This document shows positions 25,481 to 40,500 of a stretch of 64,000 nucleotides of DNA, piece by piece. Under the pieces are notes generated by a model. It had not been told where the DNA came from and searched no databases. It was given only the letters and a program-made list of their open reading frames with translations. Numbering within the stretch: the stretch's first letter is position 1; each line of letters begins with the position of its first letter. Source of the stretch: Onchocerca volvulus (Eukaryota > Nematoda > Chromadorea > Rhabditida > Onchocercidae); NCBI GenBank assembly GCA_000499405.2, contig HG738137.1:25845832-25909831 (forward strand), read 5' to 3'. The position numbers and the translations under genes were made by a program.

Positions 25481-28400
25481 TCATGCTTCTGAAGCTTTAC
25501 TTTCAATCATTCCAACAACAGAAGGTCGATTAAGGTTGCTGAGGAAGAGCTTGATGTAAGATGTGAGTAAGTCATCCATTTTGTATCCCTGTAAGCACAT
25601 TTCAGGAATGAAACATGGAAATTAAATCAATCGACATTTCATTCGTAACATTTACACAGTTTAGCTCTAATCAACATTTGCTTATAATGGTGTTCGAAGT
25701 GAACCCGAAGTTGACGCTAAAATTTGTTTTAATTAACAACCAGTATTTTTGCACAGTTAGAAATTCGTTTCTAAGTTTTGAAAAGTTTCACTGGTCAACA
25801 TCCGATCTCAAAGTTTACTCATTCATGAAGATAATTACTGTTGATAGAAATATGCGAAAACTTACCAGCGATGTTTCCAAAAGCAATCGACTACCTCGAC
25901 CGCCTTTCATTAAACTTCCAATAGTCATATGGAAATATGTATTGCCACTATTCCAGTTGCTTAATACTGTGAATGGATAGTGGACGATACGTTGCTTAGT
26001 TGATGGATTGTATAAATGAACACCTATCTTGTTAATAGCTATAAGCAATTTATCCGGAATTGCTGAATCTGATGATTGTTTTACCTGAAAACTTTTATCT
26101 CAATTCAAAAATTTTGGATTTTATTTTAGAGCAAAAATTAAATTTGAATCTTTGAATCTTATTGTATTGGCAAGACTAAAGGGTTGTTTCTTCAAGAGGT
26201 GAAATGAAAATTTCTAGTCAATCTCTGGTGTTCCTAAAGTTTAACAATTCTGAAGAAATCATATTTTTTTCATGTAGATTATGATTGAAGTAGATACCTC
26301 AAAGAATGTAGAACCGAATGTAGGCCATTCAGCTATCGCTTTCAGGAAATGTATTTTGGCTTCATTTGACGGCATATTCTCGTAACGACTAACATATGCA
26401 TTCGTTATGTACTTCAAAAAAAAAGAATTAAAATCGTTAATTAGACAACAAAAGAAAAAGCGATGAAGACAATTTATGAATCTTCGATAAGTTAATCGAA
26501 AATATAAAATTCAGGTGAATAACAATAAAATAATAACTATTTTGCGTGCTTGTGCTCAAAGTAACGTAATCTAATTGCAATTATTTAAATTCTAAATAAG
26601 ATATATTCTAGTATATAATAGCTAAGAATGAAAAAGACATTTGTACCTTTTTCCAGTCATTACCGCTGTAAATCTTAATCATATCACGCGGCACAATATC
26701 TGAGATAATTTGCGTCAACTGCGACAACGGTGCTGCTTTATCATCACGAGTTCGAGCACGAAGTACTACAGCTGCCAACTCGATTGCTTGCTGTCGAGTG
26801 ATTGCGTGATAACCGCGTAAATACTTGGATAATTCCTGGATATAATTCATTTACAAGAAAATAATATAGAATGATGTTCGCTTTAAAAGCGATTTTGAAT
26901 TAAAGGAAAGAAAATCTCGGACTTAAGAAAAAAAAATATTTCACAAATATTTCGAGAATTTGTCTTCTCTGTTCCCGTCTTTCTCAGAATATCTAAGTAT
27001 ATTACTAATGAGTTATTAATTAATAATATTTCAATCTTATAGAACAATTATCTATCTTGTAAATAATGGTCTAAGAAATTATAAGAACAGCATTAGAATT
27101 CATCTTCCACAAAACTCTAAATACCTGAGGATAGTGGAAAATGAAGTCAGCAATACGATCTTCTCCAGGTACCACATTAATCCATAATTTTTTCATGAAG
27201 AAAAGTTGATATGAGAAGTTAAAAAGAGTCCCATTTTTGGGATGCATCCATTGGAACAATTGACGCAAGAAGTCAAAGAAAAATTCGTTATCCGGTACTG
27301 AGATCACTGAAGAAAGAATAAGTTATCGAGGTTTCTCTTCCGGGGAAATGAAAAAAAAAAAAAGAGATGCATTACTTGTCTTCCCAAACCCCGTCAAATG
27401 ATTCATTACCTTTGCTATTAACTTTCACAAACAGAGCGAATCCATCGACGAACTTGAGACCGAGACGTGTTGCGATTCGGTGACAAAAATCACGAGCTTT
27501 TGTCATCGAATCCACTTCGATAATCTCATCTGAATTGTCAGGGAAAAAAACTTTATGGAATATTTGCACAGTTCGCTGTCGTACTGCTTCTACTTCCACA
27601 TCATGCGGCGGGAATTTTCGACGTCCAATCCTGAGATTTTATCTTAATTTGACTAAGGAAGGGAAGAAAATTGAAGAAATAAAAAAGCGAAAGAAAATTT
27701 CTTCATAGTTTTTTCTTCTTTTAGAATAAACTGATGCATATTTGAGAAAGTTGCGAAAGCATACCGTTGGATTCGTCGAAGTCTAATGAGACAATGTAAT
27801 GCCAAGGAATGTTGTTTAGTCCGAAAAAATGATTCTACTTCATTTAGGAGTGATTGACTTGGAGGAAATATCCCAGTACACAACCACATTAGTTCCCATC
27901 CATGCTCTACACTTATCAGATTGTAATTATGTGTTAATTGTTTTATCAATTGACAGTAAATCTCGTCTCGAAGAATTTCCTGTAAAAAGTTTCGTAGAAT
28001 TGGATTACTTTCACTATTGCATTGCTAAATATAAAACTTTTAATTTCAAAAAGAATGAAACAATAAACGAACATATTTGAATGCTCCTCTGAAAACTTCA
28101 TCGGTAAGTTCAGTAATGGTAGAGATACTTCGGCATGGATAATCACCCATATATTTTAAAATTGCTAAATAGCCTTTAACTGCTGCTTGTGATGGTTCTC
28201 TTTTTCCTTGCAATTTCTGCAAAATTCTTAACTTTGCAATCTTGCTAAAAAGTGATGATTATATTCCTACGACATATGATTTACCCATTAATTGTCTCTT
28301 TGGCAAAAAACAAATGTTTGATTGATCTGAAAGATAACCAATACAATGAGTATAATGAGATAGAAAGAATCGATGACTAATTAATTGTCTTGAAAATATT

Positions 28401-28555
28401 GGACCACAGAAGTATCATCACAAATCGATACAAAAAATATTCAAACCTTCAATAAAGGCATTTTTATTGGCTCACGGCTGTAAGACCATAGGTTATGTGG
28501 CGTATAATACCCATAGAAACTTTCACTTAAACCTTGTGGTGATCGTGGCGGTGAT
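25481..28555 (-). other. hum-6: Second MyTH4-FERM module and C-terminus
   Basis: Exons 28447-28555 ([15 protein letters not shown]), 28073-28216 ([10 protein letters not shown]), 27765-27979 ([27 protein letters not shown]), 27410-27630, 27125-27306 ([23 protein letters not shown]), 26647-26835 ([11 protein letters not shown]), 26298-26411 ([11 protein letters not shown]), 25866-26084 ([14 protein letters not shown]) and 25481-25588. The last 24 residues after [12 protein letters not shown] differ from MYO7A. An adjoining exon at 28812-28933 links SH3 to this module. Confidence 0.93.
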
Positions 28556-31500
28556 CTGAAAATTTCATTTTACTTCTTCCTTTTCTGCAAATTCCTTTTA
28601 GTTGTGATTAGGTACAACAAAAAGATCATTTTAGTAGAGGAATTTCCTTGCGAGTATCAGTTTTCAAATTTTTGGACCAATGATTTACATTCGACAAATC
28701 CAAACGATTTTCTGCGATATTTACATATCCACAGCTGTTGAGGTCTAATGAAGGAAACATAACAATTCAAATATTTATTTAAAAGTGAGAAATGAACGAG
28801 CAAAGTGCCACCTGAAATTATTAGTAGCAAAACGTTCCAGTGTATGCTCACGATTAACTACAAAATGACGTGTCAATAGCGCCATTTGTCGATTCATTGG
28901 ACAATCGAGTTCCTGAGAACGTGGAAGCATATCCTGCATGAAAATCCAATGATAATATCATAATTTGCAAGATTGTGATAATCGATAAGAACTATCAGGA
29001 GTTTGAAATTGGTGCTTCTGATAAAGTTCATTATTTTTTGAAATGTTCAACATTCCTTTCACGATGAATTCACCATTTCGAAACATTTATCTTTAAAACA
29101 AACTTCCTATATTGTATAGGGAAACATATTGCAATTCTCTTATTGCAAAATCGCATCATATCATAGTTACCGAAGTGACCATTTCACCGCGATATAAGCT
29201 TTAAACAAACCAGAAAATTCCAAATATTCACTTGTCTATTAGTAAAGCAATCTTTGACATTACTGATATTAGAGCAGATCACAACTGACCATTGTCTCCA
29301 TAGATGGTTTACATATTGTTGGAAGGACATGGACCAAGCTAACAGGTATCATTCCTTGATTACCGGTTCTCATATTTTCTCCTTTAACAAACTGATTGTT
29401 GCAGAGTGATGCCCCACAGTACTCATCATTCAGGAATAACAAATCACCTTTTTTGAAATTCAAGCAGGTATTCCATTCTTCGTTATCTAAAAATACAATC
29501 AATATCACGCCGTTCAGAATTTACACATCTATCCTGATTCATCATTATGATAATTATAACAAATACTGACAACTATCACAATCTTTAAGGGAAATCTGTA
29601 AAAGATTGGATGGATCAAAAACATAGTAGTAGTGGAGATTCAGAAGATAATTTTTTTTTTGGATCAAATAGTGCCGCACGAAATTTTGCTTATAGTTCAA
29701 TAGAAATTAAATTATTAATCAAAGTAATAAATATCTGATGATTACCTTCGTTAGAGAAATTATCCTGAAGAGCTAAAAGATATTTTGATCTACTTGTTAA
29801 TTCATTCAAAAAAAATTCAATAAGCTGCTTGATATCCTTTGTATTAGGCAATTCAAAACAAAGTTCTTCGCCACTGACCATTTCAATCGTAAATATTTCG
29901 ATGCCACTTATATTGTTTCTGAAACATTTTATATTTTATTTGGTCAAGAAGTGAAACACTTTGAACTGACTAAGATAATTCGTATTTAATTTATTTTGGG
30001 TGATCAAGGAAAACCTACAGTTTCATTCATTAGAAAAAAGTTTTTTATCAGACCGCTAACTAACAAGTTAAGTTATAAATTTGAATATTCTGATGCAAAA
30101 ATAGCTGCATTGCAAGTGCAAGACATTACAGATGACGGAAAAAATAGAAGCGTTTCGGAAATGAACCTTAACAAATCTAAAGATGATCAAAATGTACTTA
30201 AAACTATAATTCTCATTTCTCAATCCATTAAATCGAATAGGGAAGAGGAAAAACAAATTTCAAGTTGACAAAGATTCGTCAGACGTGAAAACGTAAACGT
30301 AAAGAATTTTCTTCTGTACTGCCAATAGCAACCATTAATGAGCACATTAACTGTTAAAATCCAATTCAGTTCTTTACTTTACGTCTCACAAACAATACCC
30401 TCATTTATTTATTTTTAAAAAATCTTACAAACTTAATTTAACTTACTCCGTAGATAGGACTCGCAAAATTTGCGAATAAGAAAGTTGCAGAATAATGTTT
30501 TCTTGAGTATCGATCACAACAACGCCTTGCCAATTCACGGCAATCAACAACTGAGCAACTTTTAAAGATTTTAGTATTTCAACATTAATTTTACCAAACA
30601 TTAAACGCTAACGATTAATAATAGAAAGATTATATTAACTTGAAAAGTTGTTGAATTAAATTACAGAAATAGTAGTATTACCTGACCATCGGGCAAAGAA
30701 GGACTAGCATAACTAAATGCTTCAAAATATCTCGAAAAAAGAAGCGGCCATTTTTGTTTGGCGAATGTAACCACATCTGTCTTCACTTCCTCTATTGTTG
30801 GGTTATTTCGTTGAAATTTCTGTTTAAAAAAATTCAATTTCAAAGATATGCGATTATCTCGTCACATCAAACATCTCATTATCCTCAGTGCCAAATGATT
30901 CACTTGGATCATTCATAGCGCAGGGCTATAGGATTTTTCGGATATAAATTACTGGGTCTAGCGATAAAATGATCCATGATCGAATATTGTGGCTGAATAA
31001 TTTACATCCAATAATCATAGGATCATGCTATGAGTCAGTGAAACGACAAGAAAGATACCTTTCTGAAGGCATGAAGTATGAGTTGTAGCCAACGTTCATG
31101 ACTATTCTCATCCGTATCCTGAATATCACTCTCCGGAAGATACATCACCAAGCTGTTTTCCAACTTCTCTATGTTTATTTCAGCATCGTCGTGGTAAATA
31201 TAATATTGCTGAGCAGCAAGCATCGCCAGTTCTGTTTCCTTGTTTTTGAAACGAAACATTAATTATGAGGTCAAACAATTACGCAATGCCGCAATTAGCA
31301 TCGATTCTGAACATTCCACTCTGACCTCTAATATTTTAAAGCGGAGGAGTTAAACTTGACAGAACTTTTTTAAGCACCTAAGAGAAACATTTTTCTCAAA
31401 TTTCTCATTACAATCTTCTGAGCAAACAATTTAAAAAGTTGCAAATAACGGCAAACATAGAAATCTAACCTTGGTGGTGCGATATTCGCCATACTTGACA

Positions 31501-34500
31501 CCTCGAATGATCTGATGATAAATAAGATTGGTACTTATGGAATCATTGCTAAAAATTGTGAAGCATTTCTTTTCGGCGCTCTATATCATTTTCATTTTAT
31601 TTTTTTACAATATTTCGATATAAAATTCAACAAAATTCGTCCATAACCACGAAAAAGTATTCCTTTTTTTCCAAAAATATTTGGAAAATTGATCTTATAG
31701 AAAATGATAAAACGAAAAATTAGCATGAATAACTGTAATAAATATAAGGATTAGATACGTTATGAAAGATTGCTGAATATCAGATTTGCAGAAGAGATCT
31801 ATCTATGATAGATAGTTTTAGGTGGAATGGGAGAAAATTCTTGCGATTTTGGAAGTACTACCTTGGATCATGCCATGGACTGAAAATTTCTTTCCTGTAA
31901 AAAAAGCGCCATGGTGGATTTACAGATTCCTTGGTCGTTTCCATTGCGTACTGCTCGCACTGGCTTATCGCATCCATGATGTGATCCGTTCCGCAACCGA
32001 GCGAAACTACCTGCAATGCATCTTGCCTATTACGATTTTCAATATTCTGCTTTTTTCCATAAAATTGTTTTGAATTTTTCCAAACATTGTTAATAATAAT
32101 TTTCGAACCCAATCTTTTTCCTCTTACTGAGAATGTAAAAGTGGGAAGTTAATGGGATGAAGATTGAAAAACAAACTGATGAAATCATGAAAATAGCTCG
32201 CACGTTTTAATTCATTAGGAACAAATCAATTTGAATTAATGAGTAATTATAAACTAATGGGAGAAACTGAAGCTGACAGAAACTTTTATAAAATCTTTGT
32301 AGTAAAATATACATTCACCGAGCGGAATACAATCATTTTGTCAGATTCTGCAATATAAGGAATTAAATTATGAACGATTTGAAACTAATAAGCCCTAAAA
32401 ACAAAAAAAAAGATACCTTATCAAAATATGCGATATAAAGAGAGAATCCAAATGATTCCTTAAGTGCAATTGTATCAGCAAGCTCATCGCAAATCTCTTG
32501 CGATGTTGTCGCCGAGTCCGCATCTGCTATTATCATAGTACCATCCATGAGTGTAATGTTTACTGATATCGGCTTCTTCATCTTCGATGCCTACAAATAA
32601 GCATAGCTGCTCTAAAAACAATGAACTCCTTAAATTCAAATCAACGAAATTTTGAATTCGAAATATTAAAGACAACCTAAATCTCTTTTTAAACGCTGTA
32701 TAAAAATATTGATCTAACAGTCTTCTTTATAAATTTCATTTTAATACAGAATCAGAATTGTAATCCATTAGTAAGAAAATATTTAGGATGGAAAATTTCA
32801 ATTTGGGTAATTAATTTAAATTTTTCAATGTTTTCGAGATATTTAAGACCGAAAATTTGTTTAAAAATTAGATTGCAATAAGAGGATTTCATTTCATAGA
32901 ACTATCAAAATAACGTTTTTTGTTTCTTTCAGTTTTCTGCAAATCTGAAATTGCATATTTCGTAATTAGAAATTGTCAAAGAGGAGTTCACGGACTTATT
33001 TTAGAGCATCTAGACAAATGATATTGCTCCATGTCCTATAGTCAGGCGACATACTGTTTCCAATGAATTCAATCTGAAACCGATTGTGAACAAACGCGAA
33101 GTCAAGAATAACCTGTATCTCGACGGAATTCGGAGGATATTTACGTGTTCCATTTGCTAACGTTCGATTTAATTTACTTTCTATATATTCCGCAAAACGT
33201 GCAGTGGGACAGTTTTGACGTATAAAGCGTCGCAAATATGGTAAAAAATGGTGTGTTGGGGCAAAGCAACCCAAACACAACGATAACAGTATCCAACCAC
33301 GAGCACACGAATTTTTCGACGGATTTTTCGTTAATTGCTTACATATTTGGCAGTATATTTCATCCCTGCAAAATCGTCGCTATCTTCCTACAAATTCTTG
33401 TATAACTTGCAAAGATTCATATAATCAGATTGGGAATCAATAATCTTTGTGTTTTATTACGCTGATTAACCGATTAGATAAATATTATCAGCTTAATTAC
33501 TTGCTGAATTGACTGCATTTGCTTATTAATTTTCGGGAGTACAAATCTCATATAAACTAAAAAAGTATTTCGATTTTAAGACGAAAATTACCAATATTTT
33601 TGTCAGACTCAATTCCATTTCTCAAGATTTCATTTCTCACCTTATGTCTGATCGTAAAATGCCATGTCCGGTGATGAACTGCAATTTGTCTAGATTAGAT
33701 TGTATATCTTCACTCAGAAATGTGCTGTAGTACTGTTGATAGCTATCGTATTCGATCGCACTTCTCACTTGCGTTCCTCGCTCGTCGCAAGCGTCAATGT
33801 TTGACGAAGAACTATTTTGTTGAGGAACGAATGTAGCCAATGCCAATTCTGTGTTTGAAGAAAGGCGTTTTCTCGAGCTGAATGGCTGGAAAGAAGTAAG
33901 AATCATTCGATTCTGTCACATTTCTAACTGTGTTTCTTTTCACAGAAACAGAATCACTCAGCTTGAAAAGCTTACCTGTTCATAGTCACTTTCACGTTGG
34001 CTTCTTCTCTTTAACAGGTTTTGTTGACCAGCCAGAACGTACAGCTTGCTCATCACAGGTGTATATTTAATCTTCAATTATGACAATCAAGTAAATCTTT
34101 GACTAATCTTTGACTAAAAGAATGAGCCCTTTTTTGATGATTTGAAAAGTAACGATCTACACGAGTGATCAATCATCATGTGTCATCGCAATGATTCCTT
34201 TCCTGACTAAACAACAGTGACAGTATCTTTCAGATCGTCGTGTCCTCGTAGCATCTGATGCAATTAAAGTGCTGACGATCATGCACACAATGAGTGGTGC
34301 CATTTGTCACTGAGCTACGACGAAGTCGCAAATCAGATGGATTCAAATCACTGAATTACAATTGTGAAAAATTCCAGTTTCTTTCATTGTCTTATCATTT
34401 TCCTTAACTGAATTTTTGATAGATTTTTAAATGAATTAAATGAGCGTACGTTTTCGAAATTCTTCGCAGGCGGTGAAGTACTTCTTGGCTCTGATGCATC

Positions 34501-37500
34501 ACCCATAAAGCGTTGTATTACCGACCAAATCGCTAATGCCGCCTATAAATTCGAGCCTAGCAGCAAAATTTTTGACAGCATTTTTTCTAAATGAATCAAT
34601 TCGTCAATTTGATGATGCTTAATATTTAAGTAAAGGAATTTGAAGCTACGGAAGAAACCAATGAGAATATTGCTATATTTTGATTAATTTACTGTACAAT
34701 CCAAGTCGGAATTGTGTGGCAGCAGTGAAATACGAAGTGCTTTTCGAGTGTAATGAGCATTGTTCTGTATTTGAAAATATGCTGCTGCGAATTTTTCAAA
34801 TTGGAAGGCAATCAGATTATCATCATCTATTGGTTTTGCTTTATTCTTGCTGATCGTCAATCGATGGCAAGGATATTCTCTGGAATCATTTATTGTACTG
34901 ATAAAAGTAAAAGATGTACTAAGCTTGAAAGTTATATTTATGATGAAAAAAATTTTGCAATTATTCTATTGGAATTTTAAAGTTGATCTATCCAGCTTCA
35001 AGGTTTCAAGTTCAATTGTAGATTTTTGTATTCGATTTTTTCAGATTTTTATGCATATGTTATCAATTAAAATGTTACATTTCAATTTGTTGTTGCTTCT
35101 CATTTTGAATAATATCACAATGAGGAATACTATTAGATGGTAAATGACCGAATAAACGTTCAACCTGAAAATGATAGAAATTTGTCAAAAAATTTTTGTT
35201 AACTTTCAAAAGTTTAATAAGCATTTTAGATAAAAATTTACCAGAGCAATATCGTAACCATCCATGCTGGTAGAGATTGAAGTAAGGCTGGTCTGACGAC
35301 TTACAATATCATCTTCTGATACCATCATTGCAGGACGTCGTTCACCACGCTCAATTTTACGTCGAAGGATATTTCGTATCAACGCGCCACGACAATGAGC
35401 CGAAAAATAATTAATTAATTTTTGTTTCAGTTAGTAATAATTGAAAGTATCAAGTTTGACAGTTCGACGACGTAATTTGTTAATAAAATCAGAACTATAA
35501 GAATGTTAATGAAGGCATCATATCTCTGTGCTTATTTGATAAAAATAGAATTACACATCATCAGAAAAAACATTTGCAAATAAACTGACGAATAAAGTAC
35601 AGAATTTTTGAATTCAGCCTTTTTTTTAATTCATTTGATAATTGATAATTATAGAAGAAACCTGAAACTGCGTTATGATCGCTCGGAACATGTTATAATG
35701 CAGGACAATTTGCCGTGAACGAAGGATCGCTTGAAGTCTCGTAAATCCGATCTGTATCTGAAAATTCTTTTTTCTATTCTTAATTTATCCATTCGACAGA
35801 TATTTAGAAGGCACAATTCCATACCCTCTCAAATTTAGCTTATCTTCTAATCATGTCAATAGTTTGGGTTAGGATAACTGGACGTCAAAAATTTTACAAA
35901 TTCATAAACCTGCAAACTGAAAATTACTTTTTATTGACATGATTATTTTGCTTTAAAATTTAAAATCACTTAATTGTCCTAAATGGAATCAAAACTAGAA
36001 ACAAAGAGATAAAAGTTCCACAAGTTATCAGTGAAATAAACAACAAATTACAAAATGAATCTATTTTTACTGAGAAATGAAAATTCTAATTAGCCTTCGA
36101 AGTTGCTTCGAGGGCAGAGGAAATTTATGAAATTTCAGAATCTTGGCTTACATAGGTAAGATGCAGTCAACAGTTCAGCAACCATGAAAAAAATTCACAT
36201 CCATACCAAAAACAGATGAAATCGAGAAAAATCACAAAAATCCTTTCAAATTTTTATTGAAGCTGTAAATCGAGGAGACAATAACGAGCCTTGCTAGCCA
36301 CTCCTTACTATTTTATTTTTACTTTGATAAATCTTCTTAGGGTCTCCATTTCCCTTTCTTTACTACTATGAAGAATCTTAACCTCTCAAGCCCTTCTCTA
36401 TCATTTAAATCTTAAAAGGCAAATTTTTCAATCTTTATCATATCATATTTTCAAGCTAATTTTGCACTTTTCTATCAGTAAAGACAGTATGTCGCAAAGA
36501 TTAACTTTTCTTTAATTCTATTTTATCATTCTTCTTTTCCGAATCTATCAAACTGCTCCAGAAAGATAAGATAAGATCTTGTGCTTCATTTTCTTCAAAA
36601 TCTGAATTGCATACCAAATTTTTTGGCTGGAAATTTTGTTTTCTTAGAATTAATTGCCCATTCGTTTTTGATCATATAGAACAAGTAACATCAGATTTCT
36701 TTATGGTGGTAGATACTTGTATTCATTATTACTTTCTGGTTGCGCATTTTAGGTGGATAAGAAGGAAATGGGATTACAAGCACTACCGTAATCAGAAGCT
36801 TTGATCCTGTATGGGCAGTGAACTGTGATAATGATGGTGTGATAATGATAACCGACAGAATTACCATCAGAATTCATCGAAAAATCATCATTGCTTCATA
36901 GTTTTAATGATCGAAACGAAGGAAAAGTTAGGATTTTCAACTCTTTCAATCTAGACGCAAAGTTTGATAGATTGTAATTCGAAAATACCTGACGATATCG
37001 TTGACGTTGCACATAACCTCTCCAGTATTTTTCAATGATAATTACGGCAGCTTTCATTTGCTTGAATCGTATTCGATGAATCCATCCACGAACAGTTTTC
37101 TGGATCGTTGTTACACGTAATATCAACATATTCTCTTGTTCCTGAATTCCATAATATCAGATTGTATTTGTAAATTTATATATTTCAAAAATAGCATTCA
37201 ATACATTTTCAGCTTGAATCATGTAATTTTCCAATATTTGGAAACAATCTGAGCGATTCCAGTTAAAAATTTTCAAACAATTCTTTCCGTTGATTCAAGC
37301 AATTTACACAACTATTCCAACGTTTCATTTTACAATAAATACACTACTTGTTGTAATAGCAAATGTTGGCTTTCCTTCAAGAATATCATCGTTTTTCCAA
37401 GCCTAATATTCGCTTTTGGTCCCAAAACAATATTACAAATTCGTCGTGATGCCGCACGACAATCTACCGTATGCGATGGACCTAAACATTGTTTTTATTG

Positions 37501-40500
37501 CATTAATTGTATTTATAAGAAGGTTTTGAACTTATTTTAAAGAAACGATTTTAGTTTCAGGATTTATACTAGATTTGAGATTGAATTTTTGATGATTTCA
37601 AACAATGGATTTTGAAATCTTAGAAAAAAAAGTGCAAAATTCAAATTTTCGCAATTTAGATAAATTAACGCTGAACAGAATGAAAACCTCACCAATACCA
37701 TCAACAAGTAAACGATATTGTTCCACAAATGATTCGTATTGATATCGAACAGGATAGCCTGATTTACGAATTCGTACCATTTCCAGCAAATTCATATAAC
37801 GCAATTGTTTGCAAACGTTTTCACGGTCCATAAACTTCAATTACGACTTTTTGGTATAAAAAACAAAAATTCATCTTTTGCTAAGTTTTATTAAAACTTA
37901 CAACTCATTTTTTAAAAAAAAATCTATATCCGCGATAAATAGCTAATTTTAGTGAATTTAAACCGTCTATTTTGAGGCTTTCATGTCCTCATACAGCCTG
38001 GATATTAAATATCGGATAAATTAAATAAGTATTACGATCCTCAGATTAATGATATATTATTTTTTAACAAAAGGCCATGCATAGAAGTGCGTTATTTCTC
38101 TACTACTTTGGTATAATCTCCAGTTCTCGAGAAACTTGAGCAAGTTTCATTAATTTCTCCGAATCTTTTTTTTTTTTTTTGAATATATCATATGACAACT
38201 CTCCATGCCTATCTGACAATTTACTATAATTTAATTCGAAAAACATAGAATCTTCTATTTTGCCTTAAGAAAATCTGACAGCCAAGTTGTAATAGCCTAA
38301 AATTTTGTAACCAAATAGTTCGATTTGGATAGATAATATATTTTATGATAAAGATTTCTGGGAATTTCGCAATTTTTTAAATCGTTATTATTCAGATTAG
38401 ATCAAGACATTGAGTATGCTAAGACTGGAGGATGGTAAAGATCGAATATGGGAGGAAAAAACTATACGACTTGCATTCGCCGATGACAACGAAAATGACA
38501 GGATTAAGAGATCTTCTCATGTTCGTATCTTCCAAATTATTTGTGGTCATAAAATATTATGATGAATAAAAAACAAACAAAAAAAATTTGTAAATCTCGA
38601 CAAGTGCATATCAGAAATTCATATCTTTGATATTTGATGACAGTAGCCATCCCACAATAAAACCCAGAGAGTTGACAATTGGAACTTAACAGTCTCGAAA
38701 TGTTATATACAGGATTTGTATTATTTTCTGAATATGTCGCTGATAAAATTGTCTTCTGCTGAGTTTACGATTTTTAATTCATTTTTTCGAATAATACAGG
38801 GTCATTCTCAATAAGGTTGCTAAAAGAAACAGTCCGATATGTATCTGATAAAAAGAAAACAAAAATGAGAAACTTGTAAAGTTTTTCGGAAATGAGAAAT
38901 TAGAGACAAGATACCCTTATCTAAAAGATATAGTGAAATGAAAAAAGTCTAAGAAATCTAAAACACTTATTCAATTTTCTTGAATTTTAAATGAAAAAAG
39001 TCTAAGAAATCTAAAACACTTATTCAATTTTCTTGAATTTTAAATAATAATCGTAAGCTGCATTATTCTTGGAAGTTCCAAGAAAGTTATTGACTATTAT
39101 TAGATAGATAATGCAGCTCATGATTATTATTTGAAATTCACTATAAAAATATCAATATATATAATCGAAGCAAATCGGAGAAACCAGAAAAATGTGTATA
39201 TTTCTTTCTAGAAATTCAGGAATACAGACATTTTTTTAAGGTAATTACAGGATTATGAACAAAAGGCTGCCTAGAAAATTATCTGTTTCTAATTTTTCGA
39301 ATCAAATTGGGAATTTTTGGCAATAAATGAATGAATAAATCAATTAACTTGAAGTCAATCATATATTTAAATTGGTAAAATTAGTTGCGAACTTACCAAT
39401 GGTCGTTTGATCATATTTGGTGCGATGCAATTGATAAAGAACGGTTCTTTCTGCTTCAAACTTGCAACTAAATTCTCTAATGATTTTCTGAAATGACTCG
39501 CAACCGTGGGATGTTTATTTCGCATCACCGACATATCATCATAGTTGTAGATATCATCAAAGAGCAATCGAAGAAGTCGAAATTCACTTCCATGAAGAAG
39601 CTCAAGTAAGTTAGACGAAAATTTGTCGCGATTTTTATCAATAAAACCTAGAAATGGCATGAAATGAAGTCATTTCAAATATTAGACTAAATTGATTGAA
39701 AAAATCTTTGATGCAAATTTGAAATTATTATCAATACATCAGATGTTAACAGCGAGTGGATTTTTATAATTTCTTGAATACTATCGACAACCATAATACG
39801 GTGAAATGATATACATATTACACGATTAGAATAGATTACTTATTTAACCATCTAATTGTCATTTTTCATATTCGGATATTTTAAATTCAACAGCTTTCTT
39901 TCCTAAGCAAATCAATTCTATCGTTAAAAACGAGACGAAAAAAAAAAAAAACCTTTTGTATGGTAGAAAACAGTTCCAGCATAATGATTTATGCCAAATG
40001 ATTTGTCTAAATCGGAATGAGGTTTTAAATATAATCCTTCTTTGCTTTCATGATGGTTGTGCAACTTTTTCAGCATACTTTGATCAGTACCCTAAAAAGT
40101 TAGAAATAAAATCTTTTTGTTCAACAAAGGAATTATGTCACAGCTATATCGCCAATTTCCTGATGAATTAATTAGCATGCAAACCTTTGGAAGAATGCTT
40201 TCTTCATCGATAATTGACATAATACTCATTGGTCCCATTGCAATCAAATCTAAAACTTCTTTATTGTCCACAATTTCGATCGGTCCCCAATCTATCTGTT
40301 CTACATCGTAGACACTGAAAATTTATTCTCTATGCAAATTCAGTTAATGAACAAATGAAATTTAGAATATTTCCATTTTCATTTGGACTTTTACATAAAA
40401 ATAAAGTTCTTATAAGAACTTTTATTTTTTAATCCTGCACCCAAATTGTGGTTTGGTAAAGAAATTAGTTCAATTTGTCTAAGCGAAAAAAGCCTACGAT

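Noticed and set aside
25615..25980. 121-codon plus-strand ORF
   Set aside because: It is the antisense shadow of the myosin exon 25866-26084 and its flanking intron.
28221..28340. Possible extra exon between the myosin exons at 28447 and 28216
   Set aside because: Joining 28447 directly to 28216 gives MPLLK-KLQG as in MYO7A, and the candidate exon hits a stop in the required phase.
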